Of a DNA stretch of 64,000 nucleotides, positions 23,011 through 34,762 are shown in pieces. A program made the position numbers and the translations under genes. The notes under the pieces were generated by a model that saw only the letters and a list, made by a program, of their open reading frames with translations, was not told the DNA's origin and searched no databases. The DNA lies in the NCBI GenBank assembly GCA_947311845.1, contig CAMZMU010000027.1, forward strand, positions 46,998,758 through 47,062,757. The letters run 5' to 3'. The DNA comes from Poa pratensis (taxonomy: Eukaryota; Streptophyta; Magnoliopsida; Poales; Poaceae). How positions within the stretch are numbered: position 1 is the stretch's first letter; every line of letters starts with the position of its first letter.

Positions 23011-25489
23011 ATTATTCCTGCAAAATGATCCTTATTAATCACTATGTTTTATTTTGGATACTAATCATATAACTATAGCTCAATCGATTTAGCAATAGAT
23101 ATTTCTCAATCGACATCAATATGTTTCGATCAAGTTTTGCTCATCTTCTTGTACCCGTATGAATCATGATAGTCTAGACTTGGGATTTGTTTGGTTACCT
23201 ACATCCTTTTTCGCCTCTTTTGCATTGTGACTCCCTAGGCTTGGTCTAAAAAAATAAGGTCTGATCCACATTGTACATCCTATTTGGTTGCCAACAAAGT
23301 GATAGTTAGGCCGTTCGGCAGGAAACGAGTTCTCAAGCACCAGCATTTGGTGTACATCTATGTTTTCAATTACTCTCACCTCCTATCTACATGGTGAACT
23401 TACATCACACTATTTTTACCGCCAGTGATGAGCAAGACGAGAGTATGATGCAGTAGCGGTGCGGCGGCAAAGGTTGCGGTGGAGACTAAAAACATATGTA
23501 CAACAAACACATTCTAATAACGGATGCGGCAATGACGGAGTTGACAGCTAGGAGCGACGGCGGCCGAGCGGAGACGACGAAGGGGTTAAAAAATGCACGT
23601 ACAACAAGCGTGGTAGCTACTGTTGCTGCGACGACAGAGTTCACGGTGGCGAGTAGAGGCGACAGAGGTTGAAGAACACACATAGTCTAGCCGCAGTATA
23701 AACATGTACATACTCAGTATAACCTCCACTGGTATATGACCTCCGAAATAGAAAAATTGCAACATGAAAACTATGCGAAACATCAATATATTGCAAACAT
23801 GAAGAACACACATAATCTAGCCGCAGTATAAACGATATTGCAAACGGTCAACCAAGTACAATGTATTGGACAAAAAAAAAGTTCCGAACATCGGTTCGAA
23901 ATTGAGAAGTTACATCGGACGAAACTCGAAAGCGAGCACGGGAATGAAACTAGCTACTTGTCTGCAACACGCACATTTTTTGTATATATTTTATCTTGAA
24001 TCCAAATACGATTGTGTAGATTAGAGGACACTAAGTGAGGCAGTGCAAGGAATGTGAGCAGAGCAAAAGTTACCTACCAGGTCACCCCATGTGGGTTTTT
24101 TTTTGCCTCCCTCGAAGCTGGCTCTGGAGAAAGACGATTTAGCCGTTTCTCCCCAGCCAATCCCCACGATGATAAAGTTTCTGCCATACGAGATTTAGAT
24201 GCGAGCCCGGTAACTAAACAGGGCTAAACTCACATGTAACAGTGCAAAATGAACCATTCCAGACAACCAAACATGCCCTTACCAGCAACGATTTCTCCAT
24301 CCCCTCAGAAATAGCGAAACCATTTTTTTTTGGAGAAAAGACACGCAAAGGCATTTTATCTTATATATGATATTTATCAAGAAAAACATTACCTTGTACA
24401 AAGTAGATACAACTCGACGCAACACGATCAATACAAAATAAAAATACACCTAAAATCATAGTGGTCGTCTTCCTGCTTCGATTGTTCGACGGCTGTCAGA
24501 GCTTGGCCAACCAAACCTTTGATGACCGCAATGCCACTCGCGGCGAACAATGAGATCAAATCACCGCTGAAGGAATATCTGCTAGGATACACCCAAGCAG
24601 CACATGCTTGCTATTCTTCACCAGCTGGAGAAACCGAAACTTGCCGCGGACCTAAATGAGCAAAGAGATCGAAGATGTCGCATCACAAAGCGGCGAATAG
24701 CTTCCCTTTAACGATACACCAACTGCCAAAATCCAAGAGAATTCAATAGATCTAGCAGTACCTACCCTCACTGCCCTTCGCTGATGTCGAAAATGTTGAC
24801 AAGGTACAGAGAGGCCAGAGAGACATTATTCCAGCGCCATCGTCGCCACCACCTTGTCCATGCTGACAAAAACCTAACTCTAACTTTAGAAACTTTGCAA
24901 TAGCGTCAAATGCAAGTCCGACATCCCCACCCCTCCCATCATTATAGAGGCAAATAGAGAAGGTGGGGACCCATCGATTCACGATCGAAAACAGCGGAGA
25001 TGGGGCATGACACTAGTTTTGTAAGCTTGTTTCTAAACATCTAGCAAGTTATTAGGCGCCAACTTACAAAACAACTCTCTCTTCTCATGATAGCCCGGCT
25101 AAAATCACTAGAAAAAATAAACCTTTGGAAAGGGCACCATGTGCGCTCTTGCCGCGCCACTTGACGCGTTTTCCTTCGTGTGGTTCTCTGCGGCTGTCTG
25201 CATGTCCGCCAAATGTCATAACGATAATGAAAGGGTATGAGGATGAGAGAGAGAAAGGGATACATGAGGTGGAAGTAGAGATTTCCCTTTTATTTTCAAA
25301 ACTAAAGTTTCAAAACGAAATATCTTGATAATTGTTCGTGCAAATTACAAACCTTTTTCACTTTTGAGCTCATCGCGTCGAGATTTTCTAAACTAGATCA
25401 CATGTTGATAGATTTTGACAAACCATTGTTTTACTTTAAAAAGCTGAATGCATGTATTTCAGATTTCAACATACTCTTACTTCGAGATC

Positions 25490-25770
25490 TCAGTTTACTT
25501 TTGTACTCCGTGCAAGCGTGTTTTTGTACTTTGGTATTCAGTTTTTTTAACTTCGGATTTACGTATTTTCTTACTTCGGGTTTTATGTACTTTAAATTTT
25601 GTACTTCGTGATATTGTTATACTTCGTAACTTTTGTACTTCAGTTTTCAATGTTTTTGTATTTCAGATTTCAATATTTTTGTACTTCGTGTTTCAGTGAT
25701 TTTGTACTTTGAGGTTTTTTTTGTAGTTTGTACTTCGGGTGTTTTGTACTAAAGAAATTTTGTATTTCGA
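25490..25770. repeat. Degenerate array of a TTTTGTACTTCG motif
   Basis: A dozen or more variants of (T)TTTGTACTTCG or GTACTTTG occur at irregular 15-30 bp steps on the + strand, separated by T-rich spacer. ORFs across it are low-complexity and unlikely to be real. Confidence 0.6.
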
Positions 25771-25899
25771 GTACTTTGTAGTTTACAATTGAAATTTTCA
25801 GGACCTTCACCCGTATGACGTCCGTGTACTTTTTTCACCGTGGTGTAAAAAATTCCATGTGCATGTGATTGACTCAATGGGTGGAGAAAAGAGTACACC

Positions 25900-26420
25900 T
25901 GATCGGGCAGGCACCTTCGGTCGCAGGAAAGCTTATGTTCACGCGTGCGAGCGCTCGCACGGCGCGCACAATGCGTCAGACCGAGTCAACTCTCCACTTC
26001 CTCTCCCTCCCCGACTGTGACGGTGGCCAGCCGAGTCGGAGCCGCCGGAGCGGCGGTTGGCCGCGGCGGTGGCGGTGAAGGCGAGCCGGATACTTAACTT
26101 GGGGGGGGGGGTGCAGGGGTGGTGGTCGCTGGCGAAGGAGAAGAGGGCGGGGTTAGAGGGATGCCCGGAGCGGAGGCGGACCGGCGGAGGAGGAGATCCG
26201 GGCAGGGCAGGGCGGCGAGGCGTCGCGGCAGCGCGCTGGCCGCGGGCAGGGCAGACGGTGGTTAGGCCGGCGACGGCGGTCGTCATCCTCCTCCCGCTAG
26301 ACGACAAAACTGTTCGAGCGCTCGAACGTGCGATGATTAGCATCCCCCCTTCGGTCGTTCAACAAAGGCAGGAAACACAGCTTGTTTGCTCGTACGGGAC
26401 CAACAACATGCGTCATATAT
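25900..26420. other. GC-rich block with two perfect palindromes sharing CGAGCGCTCG
   Basis: An 18-bp palindrome at 25944-25961 (CGTGCGAGCGCTCGCACG) and a 16-bp palindrome at 26312-26327 (GTTCGAGCGCTCGAAC) lie about 370 bp apart. CCTTCGGTCG followed by GCAGGAAA also occurs on both sides (about 25914 and 26349). A G-run lies at about 26101. This may be a small unclassified transposon or a promoter island; nothing is coded with confidence. Confidence 0.4.
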
Positions 26421-26525
26421 AGAGCGCCCTCTCGCTAGCCTATTCGACCTTTGTGAAGGTTTCGACCTTTGTGAAGGTTTTCCTTTGATAGTGATACCCT
26501 AGCATGGCACCGACTACACCAACTA

Positions 26526-26566
26526 CTCCCTCTGCTCTGAAATACTTGACTCTCAAATTAGTGCAT
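26526..26566. mobile_element. Left end of a Stowaway MITE, cut by an LTR retrotransposon
   Basis: After a TA at 26524-26525 comes CTCCCTCTGCTCTGAAATAC, a Stowaway terminal repeat. It runs only 41 bp before the LTR start at 26567. The rest should lie beyond the far LTR of the interrupting element, outside the window. Confidence 0.75.
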
Positions 26567-28094
26567 TGATAACCCACAAGTGTAGGGGATCGCAACAGTA
26601 TCTTCGAGGGAAGTGAAACCCAAATTTATTGATTCGACACAAGGGGAGCCAAAGAATACTTATAAGTCTTAGCAGCTGAGTTGTCAGTTCAGCCACACCT
26701 GGAAAAGCACTAGTAACAAAAGTGACGTGAAAGCAGCAGTAATATGAGAGCACTATTAATAATAAAGTAGCAGCGGCAAAAGTAACACAGAAGCAATGGC
26801 GCCAGAAAATACTTGACTACCGCTCGCGCTGTTGACAGGGACGTATTTGCTGAACGATGGGCCGGGGTTCCTAGCATTCACTAGAGGTAACTCTCCAAAC
26901 AAATATGACAAGTGTTGGGTGAACAAATTACAGTTGGACAATTGACAATTGTAATTAACTCATGTCAGACATCTAGTGTATAAATCATACGTAGGGCATG
27001 TTTTCCATATATAGTCACACGTGCTTGAAATAAGAAACTTGCATGACATCTTTTGTCCAACCATCCCGTTTCAGCGGGGCCAATCATGGGACCGATCTGG
27101 TAATTAAGGTACTCATTTTAATAGAGCACCGGAGCAAAGCATTAACACTTGGTGAAAACATGTGATACTCAAGTCACAGCCATCCCCTCCGGTTGTCCCA
27201 ATTGTTGTCACTTTGGGGCCTCGGGTTCCGGACAGTAACATGTGCAACAACTTGTAGATACAATCTAAAACAACAATTATACTTTAAATCTAAGATCATG
27301 CCACTCGTGCACTAGTGACAAGCAATGAACACACCAAAATTGCAGCAACAATAATTCACAAACATCATGGATAGACTGATCATAATGTAACAATTCATCG
27401 GATTCCAACAAACACAACACCGATTACATCAGATAGATCTCAATCATGTAAGGCAGCTCATGAGATCATTGTATTGAAGAACATGGGAAAGAGAGTACCA
27501 ACTAGATACAGCTAGAACCCGTAGTCCATGGGGGAACTACTCGCGGAGCATCTTGGAGGCGGTGGCGTCGATGGAGATGGCTCCGGGGGTCAATCCCCGT
27601 CCCGGCAGGGTGCCGGAATAGGACCTTCTGACCCCCGAAACAAGGGTTGGACGGCGGCGGCGCTCGGAGTCTTTTCTGGAAAAAGTGTAGTCGGGTGCCG
27701 AGCGTTTTAGGTCAAGGGGAATTTATGGGCGAAGATGCGACGCGAGGCAGTGGAGGAGGTGCCTAGGTGGGCCCCAGCCATGGCCAAGGGCTGGGCCATG
27801 CCTGGGCCCCACTTGGAGGCTGTGGGCACCTCCCAGGTCTGGTCTTTGGGCGCAGTCTTTGTTTTCATGAATAAAAAATATCCATAAATTTTTAGGGAAT
27901 TTTGAGGATATTTCTTTACTATGATTTCTGGAACAAAAAGACAGCAGAAAACAGAAACTGGCACTGGGCATCTTGTTAATAGGTTAGTTTCAGAAAATGT
28001 GCCAAAATGATATTAAACTATAAACAAAACATGTGGCATTGTTATAAAACAAGCATGGAACATCAAGAATTATAGATACGTTTGAGACGTATTA
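26567..28094 (-). repeat. 3' LTR of the outer element
   Basis: 1528 bp. On the + strand it begins TGATAACCCACAAGTG and ends GAGACGTATTA (TA in place of the usual CA). It contains the GC-rich CCTCCGG and GCACCCTGCCGG stretch typical of this LTR type. Only one copy is in the window. Confidence 0.8.
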
Positions 28095-30353
28095 GCATCC
28101 CAAGCTTAATTCCTGCTCGTCCTCGAGTAGGTAAATGATAACAAAATAATTTTTGTAGTGACATGCTACCAACACAATCTTGATCAAATAATAATGTAAA
28201 GCACATGAACTGAATGAAGTGATCCAAGACAATGGTATATAGGTGAAATAAAGTAAACAATGATTAACCAAGTGTAACATCTAAGCAAGAGTTTTTCATG
28301 AATAGTACTTTGGAGACTTGAAAATTATAAAACTCGTCATGCTTAATAGCTCACAAAGCATTTTAAAAAGGTGTTCAACCAACACAGAGGAAGATTTAAG
28401 TTTTTGGCAAAAGCTTCAACTTGTAACATACGTATCATTGGATAATGTCAATACAAAGTTTTCACAGTTAAACATAAAGATAAAATGTAATAGACTTGCA
28501 CCAAAATTGATACTATGTGTTTGCTTGAGAGATAAAGATTGGAAAGGAAAACTGACTCAACATAAAAGTAAAATAAAGGCCCTTCGTAGAGGGAAGCAGA
28601 GATTAATCGTGTGCTAGAGCTTTTTAGTTTTTGAAAACATATAGAGGCATAAAAATATTTCTTTTGAGTGGTGCATACTATGGTCAAGAATGGTAGTAGA
28701 GTTCTTGATATCTTCCATACCAAACAAATTTTAAGAGCAAGTCCCATGAGGAACGTTATTTCTGCAGCAAGTAGATCATTCCGGCCTCTATCTTCTTTGT
28801 TTACACATGCAGATGTTTTACTGAATTCTCAGGAACAAAATGTGAGGAGAGTGTTTTTTTGTGAAAGCTGTAATTTATCTTTTATGGGAGCTGGGTACCC
28901 CGCTGCCAGTTTTTTTTTGTAATTTAATGGACAAGTAGATGAAGCATACAAGTCCTTGGATAACTTATTTGGCATGGAAGATAACAAACCCAACTACTAC
29001 TTCCTCATGAGCTTGGAAGCAGTGGCACAAAACAGGAGTAATAACTTTTGAAATTTTAAAGGTAGCACACGAAAAATTTACTTGGAGTGGCTAGGAAATA
29101 CCACATGTAAGTAGGTATGGTGGACACAAATGGCATGGATATTTAGCTCGAGGATTTGGATGCACGAGAAGCATTCCCTCTCAGTACAGAGTTTTTGGCT
29201 TAGCAAGGTATCAAGCAAACACATATCATCAACCCAATACACGAATGACCACAAGATATACATTAAGCATAACCATTAGACCTCATACCGTCTTCCTTGT
29301 CAACCAAACATGCTTTTACAAAAAGAATATCTAGACTTTGAGAAAATACCAATCAAAACAAGTGTCATAATTTTAAGCTTTACGGTATTTCTCCACTACT
29401 CCATTCTTAAGTAAATGATCCACAAGTTTAAACATTTAATCTAATTCATCTTTCAAAACAATTGACAAGCATCACATTATTCAAGAAAATGATCTACAAG
29501 ATTATGTAAGCTTTTTCTTTATACCACTACCACATGCATGACATTTTCTGCACCAACATATTAACCAACTCAGCAAACAAATATAAGTGAAGCAAGAGAG
29601 TACTTTCTATAAAAGAACTAATAGCTCTGAACAAAAGATACATGAAAAATAGCTAGAAGCTAACATAGCAAAAACTGAATACTCAACAAGTATAAGTGAA
29701 GCACAAGAGTATTCTACGAAAAAGCGGAGCGTGTCTCTCTCCCAAACAAGATAATTAGGATCCAACATTGTAATGACCAGCAAACAAAATAAAAACAAAA
29801 CTGAAAGCAAAACACAACGACGCTCCAAGAACAACACATATTATGTAAAGGAATAAAAATATAGATTCATGGGATCGACCTGATAATTTGTTGATGAAGA
29901 AGGGGATGCCTCGGGCATCCCCAAGCTTAGACGCTTGTGACTTCTTGAATATTTGGTGGAGGTCCAGGGGAGCCTCCCCAAGCTTGAGCTTTAATCCCTT
30001 ATTGATCTTCTTTCATCACCCCATTCTCTCAACAATTGAAAACTTCCTTCACACAAAACTTCTCATAAACATCATTAGAGGGGTTAGTTCTCAAAACCTT
30101 ACATCCACTTGGTTCTGTAAAGACACATTGCAAGAACTCAATAAAACATTACTGCAGTTACAAAGCCCCATTTGTGGCCCTCCACGTGTAGAGAACCTCG
30201 CTTAAAGCCCGCAAAGAGACAATGCAAAAAATCTGAGACATAATCTGTCAAAAGCAGAACAGCCTGTAAAGATGATTTTTTGTGAGGCACTTCCGTTGCT
30301 CAAATCAGAAAGCTTAAAACTAATGAAAGGTAGAAAAAACCCAGATGAGATGC
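28095..30353 (-). other. Internal 3' non-coding region of the outer element
   Basis: AT-rich, with only short ORFs and none with a recognisable domain. It carries two GGCATCCCCAAGCTT/CTCCCCAAGCTT motifs near 29916 and 29975 and ends with the GATGC target site used by copia A. Confidence 0.65.
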
Positions 30354-31557
30354 TGAAAGGATCGGTATGGCCACCTAGAGGGGGGGGGGTGAATAGGTGC
30401 TACTCAATTTTTAGCTCTTTTTTCGAATTTTGGCTTGACACAAAGGTAAATTCTCTAGATATGCAACTATGGTGAATTTACCTATATGACAAGTTAACAC
30501 AAGACTAAGTAAGATACAAGTAAGAGCTAGCGAGAAAGGAGTAACCAAACTGGAAGCACGCGGAGACAAGGATGTATTCCCGAGTTCCTCCTTTTTAGGA
30601 GAGTACGTCTCGTTGGAGGGGTGTGAGTTTCAAACTCAAACGCCACAAATGGCCTCACCCTATTCTCCAATGATCCTTGCCCAAAAGCTCGGTTCACCTT
30701 CCACTATCGGAATCCTTCATGGCAGAATCCGGAGCCCTTACAACAAACTTGAGGCTCAACCCACAAAAGGATTGGGGGCTCCCAAGCACCACAACACCTG
30801 CTACACAAAAGTAACAAGCAAGTAAGTACAACAAGATGCCTACATTTTCCTAGTGGAAACCCTAGGCTCAAATCCCTCAAGTGAATGAGGGGGAAATGAA
30901 GAACGCTTTGGTGAAGTAGTAGATCGGGGTCTTCTCCTTCAGATCTCTGAATATGAGCTTGTTTGGTTGGTGGAGTAGGGAGATCTAGGAGCTTGAAGCT
31001 TTGCTTTAATGGAGGAGAGAGAATCTAAAGCTTGGGACAGCTGCACGTAGGTGGAGGGGTATTTATACCCCCTCCCGAAATGTGGTTGTTGAAGGGGTAA
31101 GTTCTCTTCCCCGTGAGCCCGGCCTTGGACCCGGCCTTGGGCCCTACAAGGTCGGCCAGGAATCTTCTGGGGTGGCTGAGGCAGGGAGCCCGGCCTTGCG
31201 TTGCACAAGAAGCCGGTAGGGTAGCCGGCCTTGGGCTGTCGAAGGAGGCCGGCCAGGTGCCTGAGGCGGCCGGCCTTGTGCCCAGCCTTGGCCCGGCCTC
31301 GGGTGCACAGGAGGCTGGCATGGTGGCAGAGACGGCCGACCTTGAGTCGGCCTTGGCCCATCCTTGCCTGCATCTGAGGCCGGCTTGGCAGAGCACCACA
31401 AGTTCATATTTTTAACACTCCTTTTTCTCCTTTTTGGTGTGAAGCATATTTAGATGAAATATATTTCAAACCTGCAACACTTAGTATCATATTAAAAATA
31501 TCACCAGTGTTGTTATCTAACACACAAAACACAGAGGGGTAAATAAATGTTATTTAA
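30354..31557 (-). repeat. 3' LTR of copia A
   Basis: Matches 55291-56523. It starts TGAAAGGATCGG on the + strand. The end is mutated to ATTTAA where the partner has CTTTCA. It holds a TATA box on the - strand (about 31058-31068) and a GGCCGGCCTTGG-rich tract (31110-31390). Confidence 0.92.
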
Positions 31558-31575
31558 ATCTCCCCTTTTTTGGTG
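31558..31575 (-). other. Polypurine tract of copia A
   Basis: Reads as AAAAAAGGGGAGAT on the - strand, adjacent to the 3' LTR. Similar purine tracts on the - strand occur at about 31641, 32063, 33993 and 34692. Confidence 0.7.
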
Positions 31576-32299
31576 TTAGATAACAACACTAGGATTTGCA
31601 ATAAAAATTCCACACTAGATCATGTTAAAAAAAAGGGAAGGGCTCCCCCTAAATGTGTGCATATAATTTGTTTGCCTTGGAATGCAAATACACACATACG
31701 GAGGGGAACATTCCCTACAAGAAATAACCAACATTATATAAGAACAACATATTCGCACAATATGAGACATATCCAACTAGGTTGAGATTTTGAGATGAGG
31801 ATCATACCTTGTGCCAAAAGATGTAGACAATTATATCAATGCACAATATCATATAGTCTCAACCATAGATAAACCCAAATACCGAAATTCATAGTCCCAT
31901 ATAATAATTTAACCATCTCATACAATAGTTCCACGATGCAATAATGATAACCAAGTTCCACGAACATAAACCAAATAGAGTTCAACTAAAACGATTGCAA
32001 AGCCAAATAAGCAAATGAGAAAACACATTCCTTGCATGAATGCAAATCCCCGGAGAGAACTTTCTCCCCCTTTGGCATCAAGACACCAAAAAGGAAGAAA
32101 GTGAAGTGAGAAGCCCATGAGATCACTCGTTGAAGTCGTCGTGGCCAAAATCACCATCTCCAGCAGCGGCGCCATCATCAGCAGCCAGACTGGAGCTCAA
32201 AGCAGCAAGGTTCCCTGGCCAATAGTGACCAAGAGAGGATAGGGAAGTTCAAGCTTTTTCATAATCTCTCTTTCGTTGCGGTTGTATGCATTCTGCTTT

Positions 32300-33786
32300 G
32301 AATAGGCCTTGTGTGCCTTATCTCGATGATCAACAAAGAAGCAATTCATTTCTGAAAAATAGACTTTAAGATATGCTTCTTATTAGGTGCTGCAACTGTA
32401 GGTTCTGCTTGAGAAGATCTAGGAACATTTTCAGAAGGTGTGGGACGAGCACGCTTGCCGCGAGGGGGAACAACCGGATCAACATCATCTTCCTCATCCG
32501 CTTCAAGACCAGCTATAGGAAGGAGAGTAGGCGTAACAAAGGCATAGTTGTTGAGATGAGCTTTAGCAAGCTTGGTTTTAATCAGTTTCTAGAGATATGG
32601 ACCATAGATGGGAACCTTTTTTTTTGAAGGGCATTACCGTAGGGGAAACCCCCTACGGTGTGATTTTCTGTTTTCTATTGATAAGACATCCGGGCAGTCA
32701 CCAAACCAGTGACCCCCAATAGTACAAAAATACAGCAGATTCAAGGAGGCTCGAAAAAAGGAAAAAAATACATGATCAAAAGTTCAGGTTACTAATCCAC
32801 TGAAGGAGAGGTTGCACAGTTGGGCTTTTCACTCTGTACTGATGTAGCAACAGATCAGATTCGAATTTAACTCCCCAACGCCCAAAAGATGCTTGCTGAT
32901 CTTGGAAAATAAAATCATTCCTCACTAAAAAATACATCTGCATTAAGTGAAACATAGATGGGAACCTTGTTGTTGAGAAACACGGATCACATCTCTTGCC
33001 ACATGTAATCCAAAACATCCAATTTCTTGCCGAACCCCTTGATTCGATCAATGTCAAAGAGAAGATTTATCATCCACTTGCGAACCTCACCCTTCTCCCC
33101 ATACTTGACATTGATAGTGTTTCTCAAGATAACATGTACAACTTTCCAAAAAGGAGTGAAGTATTTGACCTTTGGAACATGAAGAAGTCCCACCTCGGGA
33201 GGGTCGCAATGTGCAAATCCTTTTCGGGCCTTCATACTCTTGCTCTCATCACCATGAATACGGATAGAGACCATGGGCTGGAATGGGAGTTCAACAAGGC
33301 CAAAAAGAGCACCAAACTACGCAAGTGTAGCTTCACACTTGATACCACCACTCATCCAAGTCATAGTCCTAGGTCCCTCCGAAAAATACACGGTGGCATA
33401 GAATTCCCGAAGCAATTCCGGAGAAAATTTAATATCACAATCCATAAGAGAACTAATTTCATGAAAGTCCAAGAGCTCCATCACATCGGGCCTAGATTCT
33501 CTTAACATGTTCACATCAAAGAAGTGTTGAGGTACATGAGTATTCTTGCGAGTGCATACCACATTTTCATAAACTTGCTCATGCATCTTGCAATAGAACC
33601 GATTGTCACTACTAGTGTGCTGCCCAAATGCTTAGGGATTGAATTCTAGACGGTCATGCTCAAAATCATAAGAGGATTGCTTACTCCCAGAATCATGCAC
33701 CGGTTCATCCGGTTGACAACAAGATCAAACCTTTCCTTGGAGGCAGAAGCTTTCTTGCTCTTGGCCTTGTCCTTGCTAGATGCCAT
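32300..33786 (-). pseudogene. Extra 3' ORF of copia A (plant-transposon-protein/env-position ORF), broken
   Basis: Begins at an ATG at 33786 with a Lys/Ser-rich start (MASSKDKAKSKKAS). Further blocks lie in shifted frames: 33586-33317 with the LLREFYATVYF and TMTWMSGG motifs, and 33274-32987 with VRKWMINLLFDIDRIKGFG. After the LINE it continues with a Pro/Arg/Lys-rich tail to about 32300. The FYATVYF...MTW pattern resembles the 'putative plant transposon protein' domain (from memory). Its position after pol is that of the envelope-like ORF of Sireviruses. I see no signal peptide or membrane anchor. Several frameshifts and an inserted LINE inactivate it. Confidence 0.6.
32619..32952 (-). mobile_element. 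5'-truncated LINE fragment inside the extra ORF
   Basis: A perfect 16-bp target duplication (CATAGATGGGAACCTT at 32603-32618 and 32953-32968) flanks 334 bp that begin with a T-run on the + strand, i.e. a poly-A tail on the - strand. The - strand encodes the C-terminal part of a plant LINE reverse transcriptase ORF (RNDFIFQDQ, ESDLLLHQYRVK, VQPLLQWI). The rest of the LINE is missing, as usual for truncated reverse transcription. Confidence 0.88.
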
Positions 33787-34762
33787 TCTTGCTTGAGAAG
33801 CCCCAAAGAAATCCAACATGAAAAGCACTCCAAGAACACCAACAATGGAGGATTCCTCCCCCAATCCTTCAATAATGGAGAATCCTTTTGGATGGGAAGA
33901 TAGATCAGGAGGAGCGGTGGAGGTCGGTGGCTATGGTGGGGGGCGATTTTTCGTGGGGGAGGAAGAAGAAGAAGTGGGGATAGAACCGATCAACTCCCCC
34001 TTTAGAATGGCCCGACTGGCCGGCCTTGGCCCGGCCTCGACCCCGGCAAGGCCGGGCATGCACCCGACGCGGCCGGCCCCGGCCCGGCCTTGACCCCGGC
34101 CTCGCACAGAGGGAGGGCAGGGCAGCCGCACGAGGGTGCTGGCCTCGGCCCCAGCCTCGCGTGGAGGGAGGGCAGGTCAACAGCCCGAGGGAGTCGGCCT
34201 CGGCCCTGGCCTCGCGCAGAAGGAAGGCCGTCCTCTAAAAAAACAAAGGATTTACAGGAATTTGAATTTTTTATGAGTTTTGCTCCGGTTTCAAGAGGGC
34301 CAATGAGGTAAGATTGAGTGACAAGAGGGGAATGCAAGCATAATAAGCATGTAGGCAAATGCAAAAATGAAAAATTCTTCACACATCCAATGGAGAAAAT
34401 TAAAGGATCCAAATAAGCAACATTGGATGTGATGGCGAAAAATAGAGAGCCAACAATTTTGCAATAAAATCTCAAATAAGTTCCAATAAGATCAACTCTT
34501 CACAAAGAAGAGGGCGGTGGCCTAGGCCACCATGTATGAGTGTATGTGGCGTGACACCGCCTAGATATATCTTGGGTTCACTACCACTACTCGTCATTGA
34601 ACCTCACAATTCATAGAACAAATATAGAGAAGCAAATGATTTCTTAATGTCGGCATAATGGGGGGATGGATAGTCCAATGTCTTAGGACCGCACTCCCCC
34701 TATGTCCATGCCTACACCTAAACACAATACGTAGCCAAGATATAAGTGTGTATGCAAAATAG
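33787..34762 (-). other. Non-coding spacer of copia A between pol and the extra ORF
   Basis: Holds a GC-rich GGCCGGCCTTGGCCCGGCC-type tract at about 34015-34235, resembling the tract in this element's LTR, and purine tracts on the - strand. No supported gene. Confidence 0.6.

Larger units (their letters stand above)
23011..26523. other. Intergenic region upstream of the RING gene; unclassified repeats
   Basis: No supported gene. 23400-23900 has a degenerate GC-rich repeat with a short direct repeat (CTAGCCGCAGTATAAAC at about 23690 and 23819). A T-run at about 24325 opens about 690 bp that resembles a reverse-oriented retroposon, but I found no flanking duplication. 25490-25770 is a GTACTTCG-type array and 25900-26420 is a GC-rich block with two palindromes; both are listed separately. 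Confidence 0.4.

Noticed and set aside
24325..25010. LINE insertion starting at a T-run
   Set aside because: No flanking duplication and no reverse transcriptase motif; left as an unclassified repeat.
25402..25699. Phe/Tyr/Leu-rich membrane protein ORFs on the + strand
   Set aside because: They are translations of the T-rich GTACTTCG array; low complexity in every frame.
28095..30353. Small genes in the outer element's internal region
   Set aside because: Short AT-rich ORFs on both strands without domains or splice structure.
31025..31415. Ala/Pro/Gly-rich ORFs in copia A LTRs (also 55940-56380)
   Set aside because: Produced by the GGCC-rich repeat tract in several frames; not conserved as one frame between the two LTRs.
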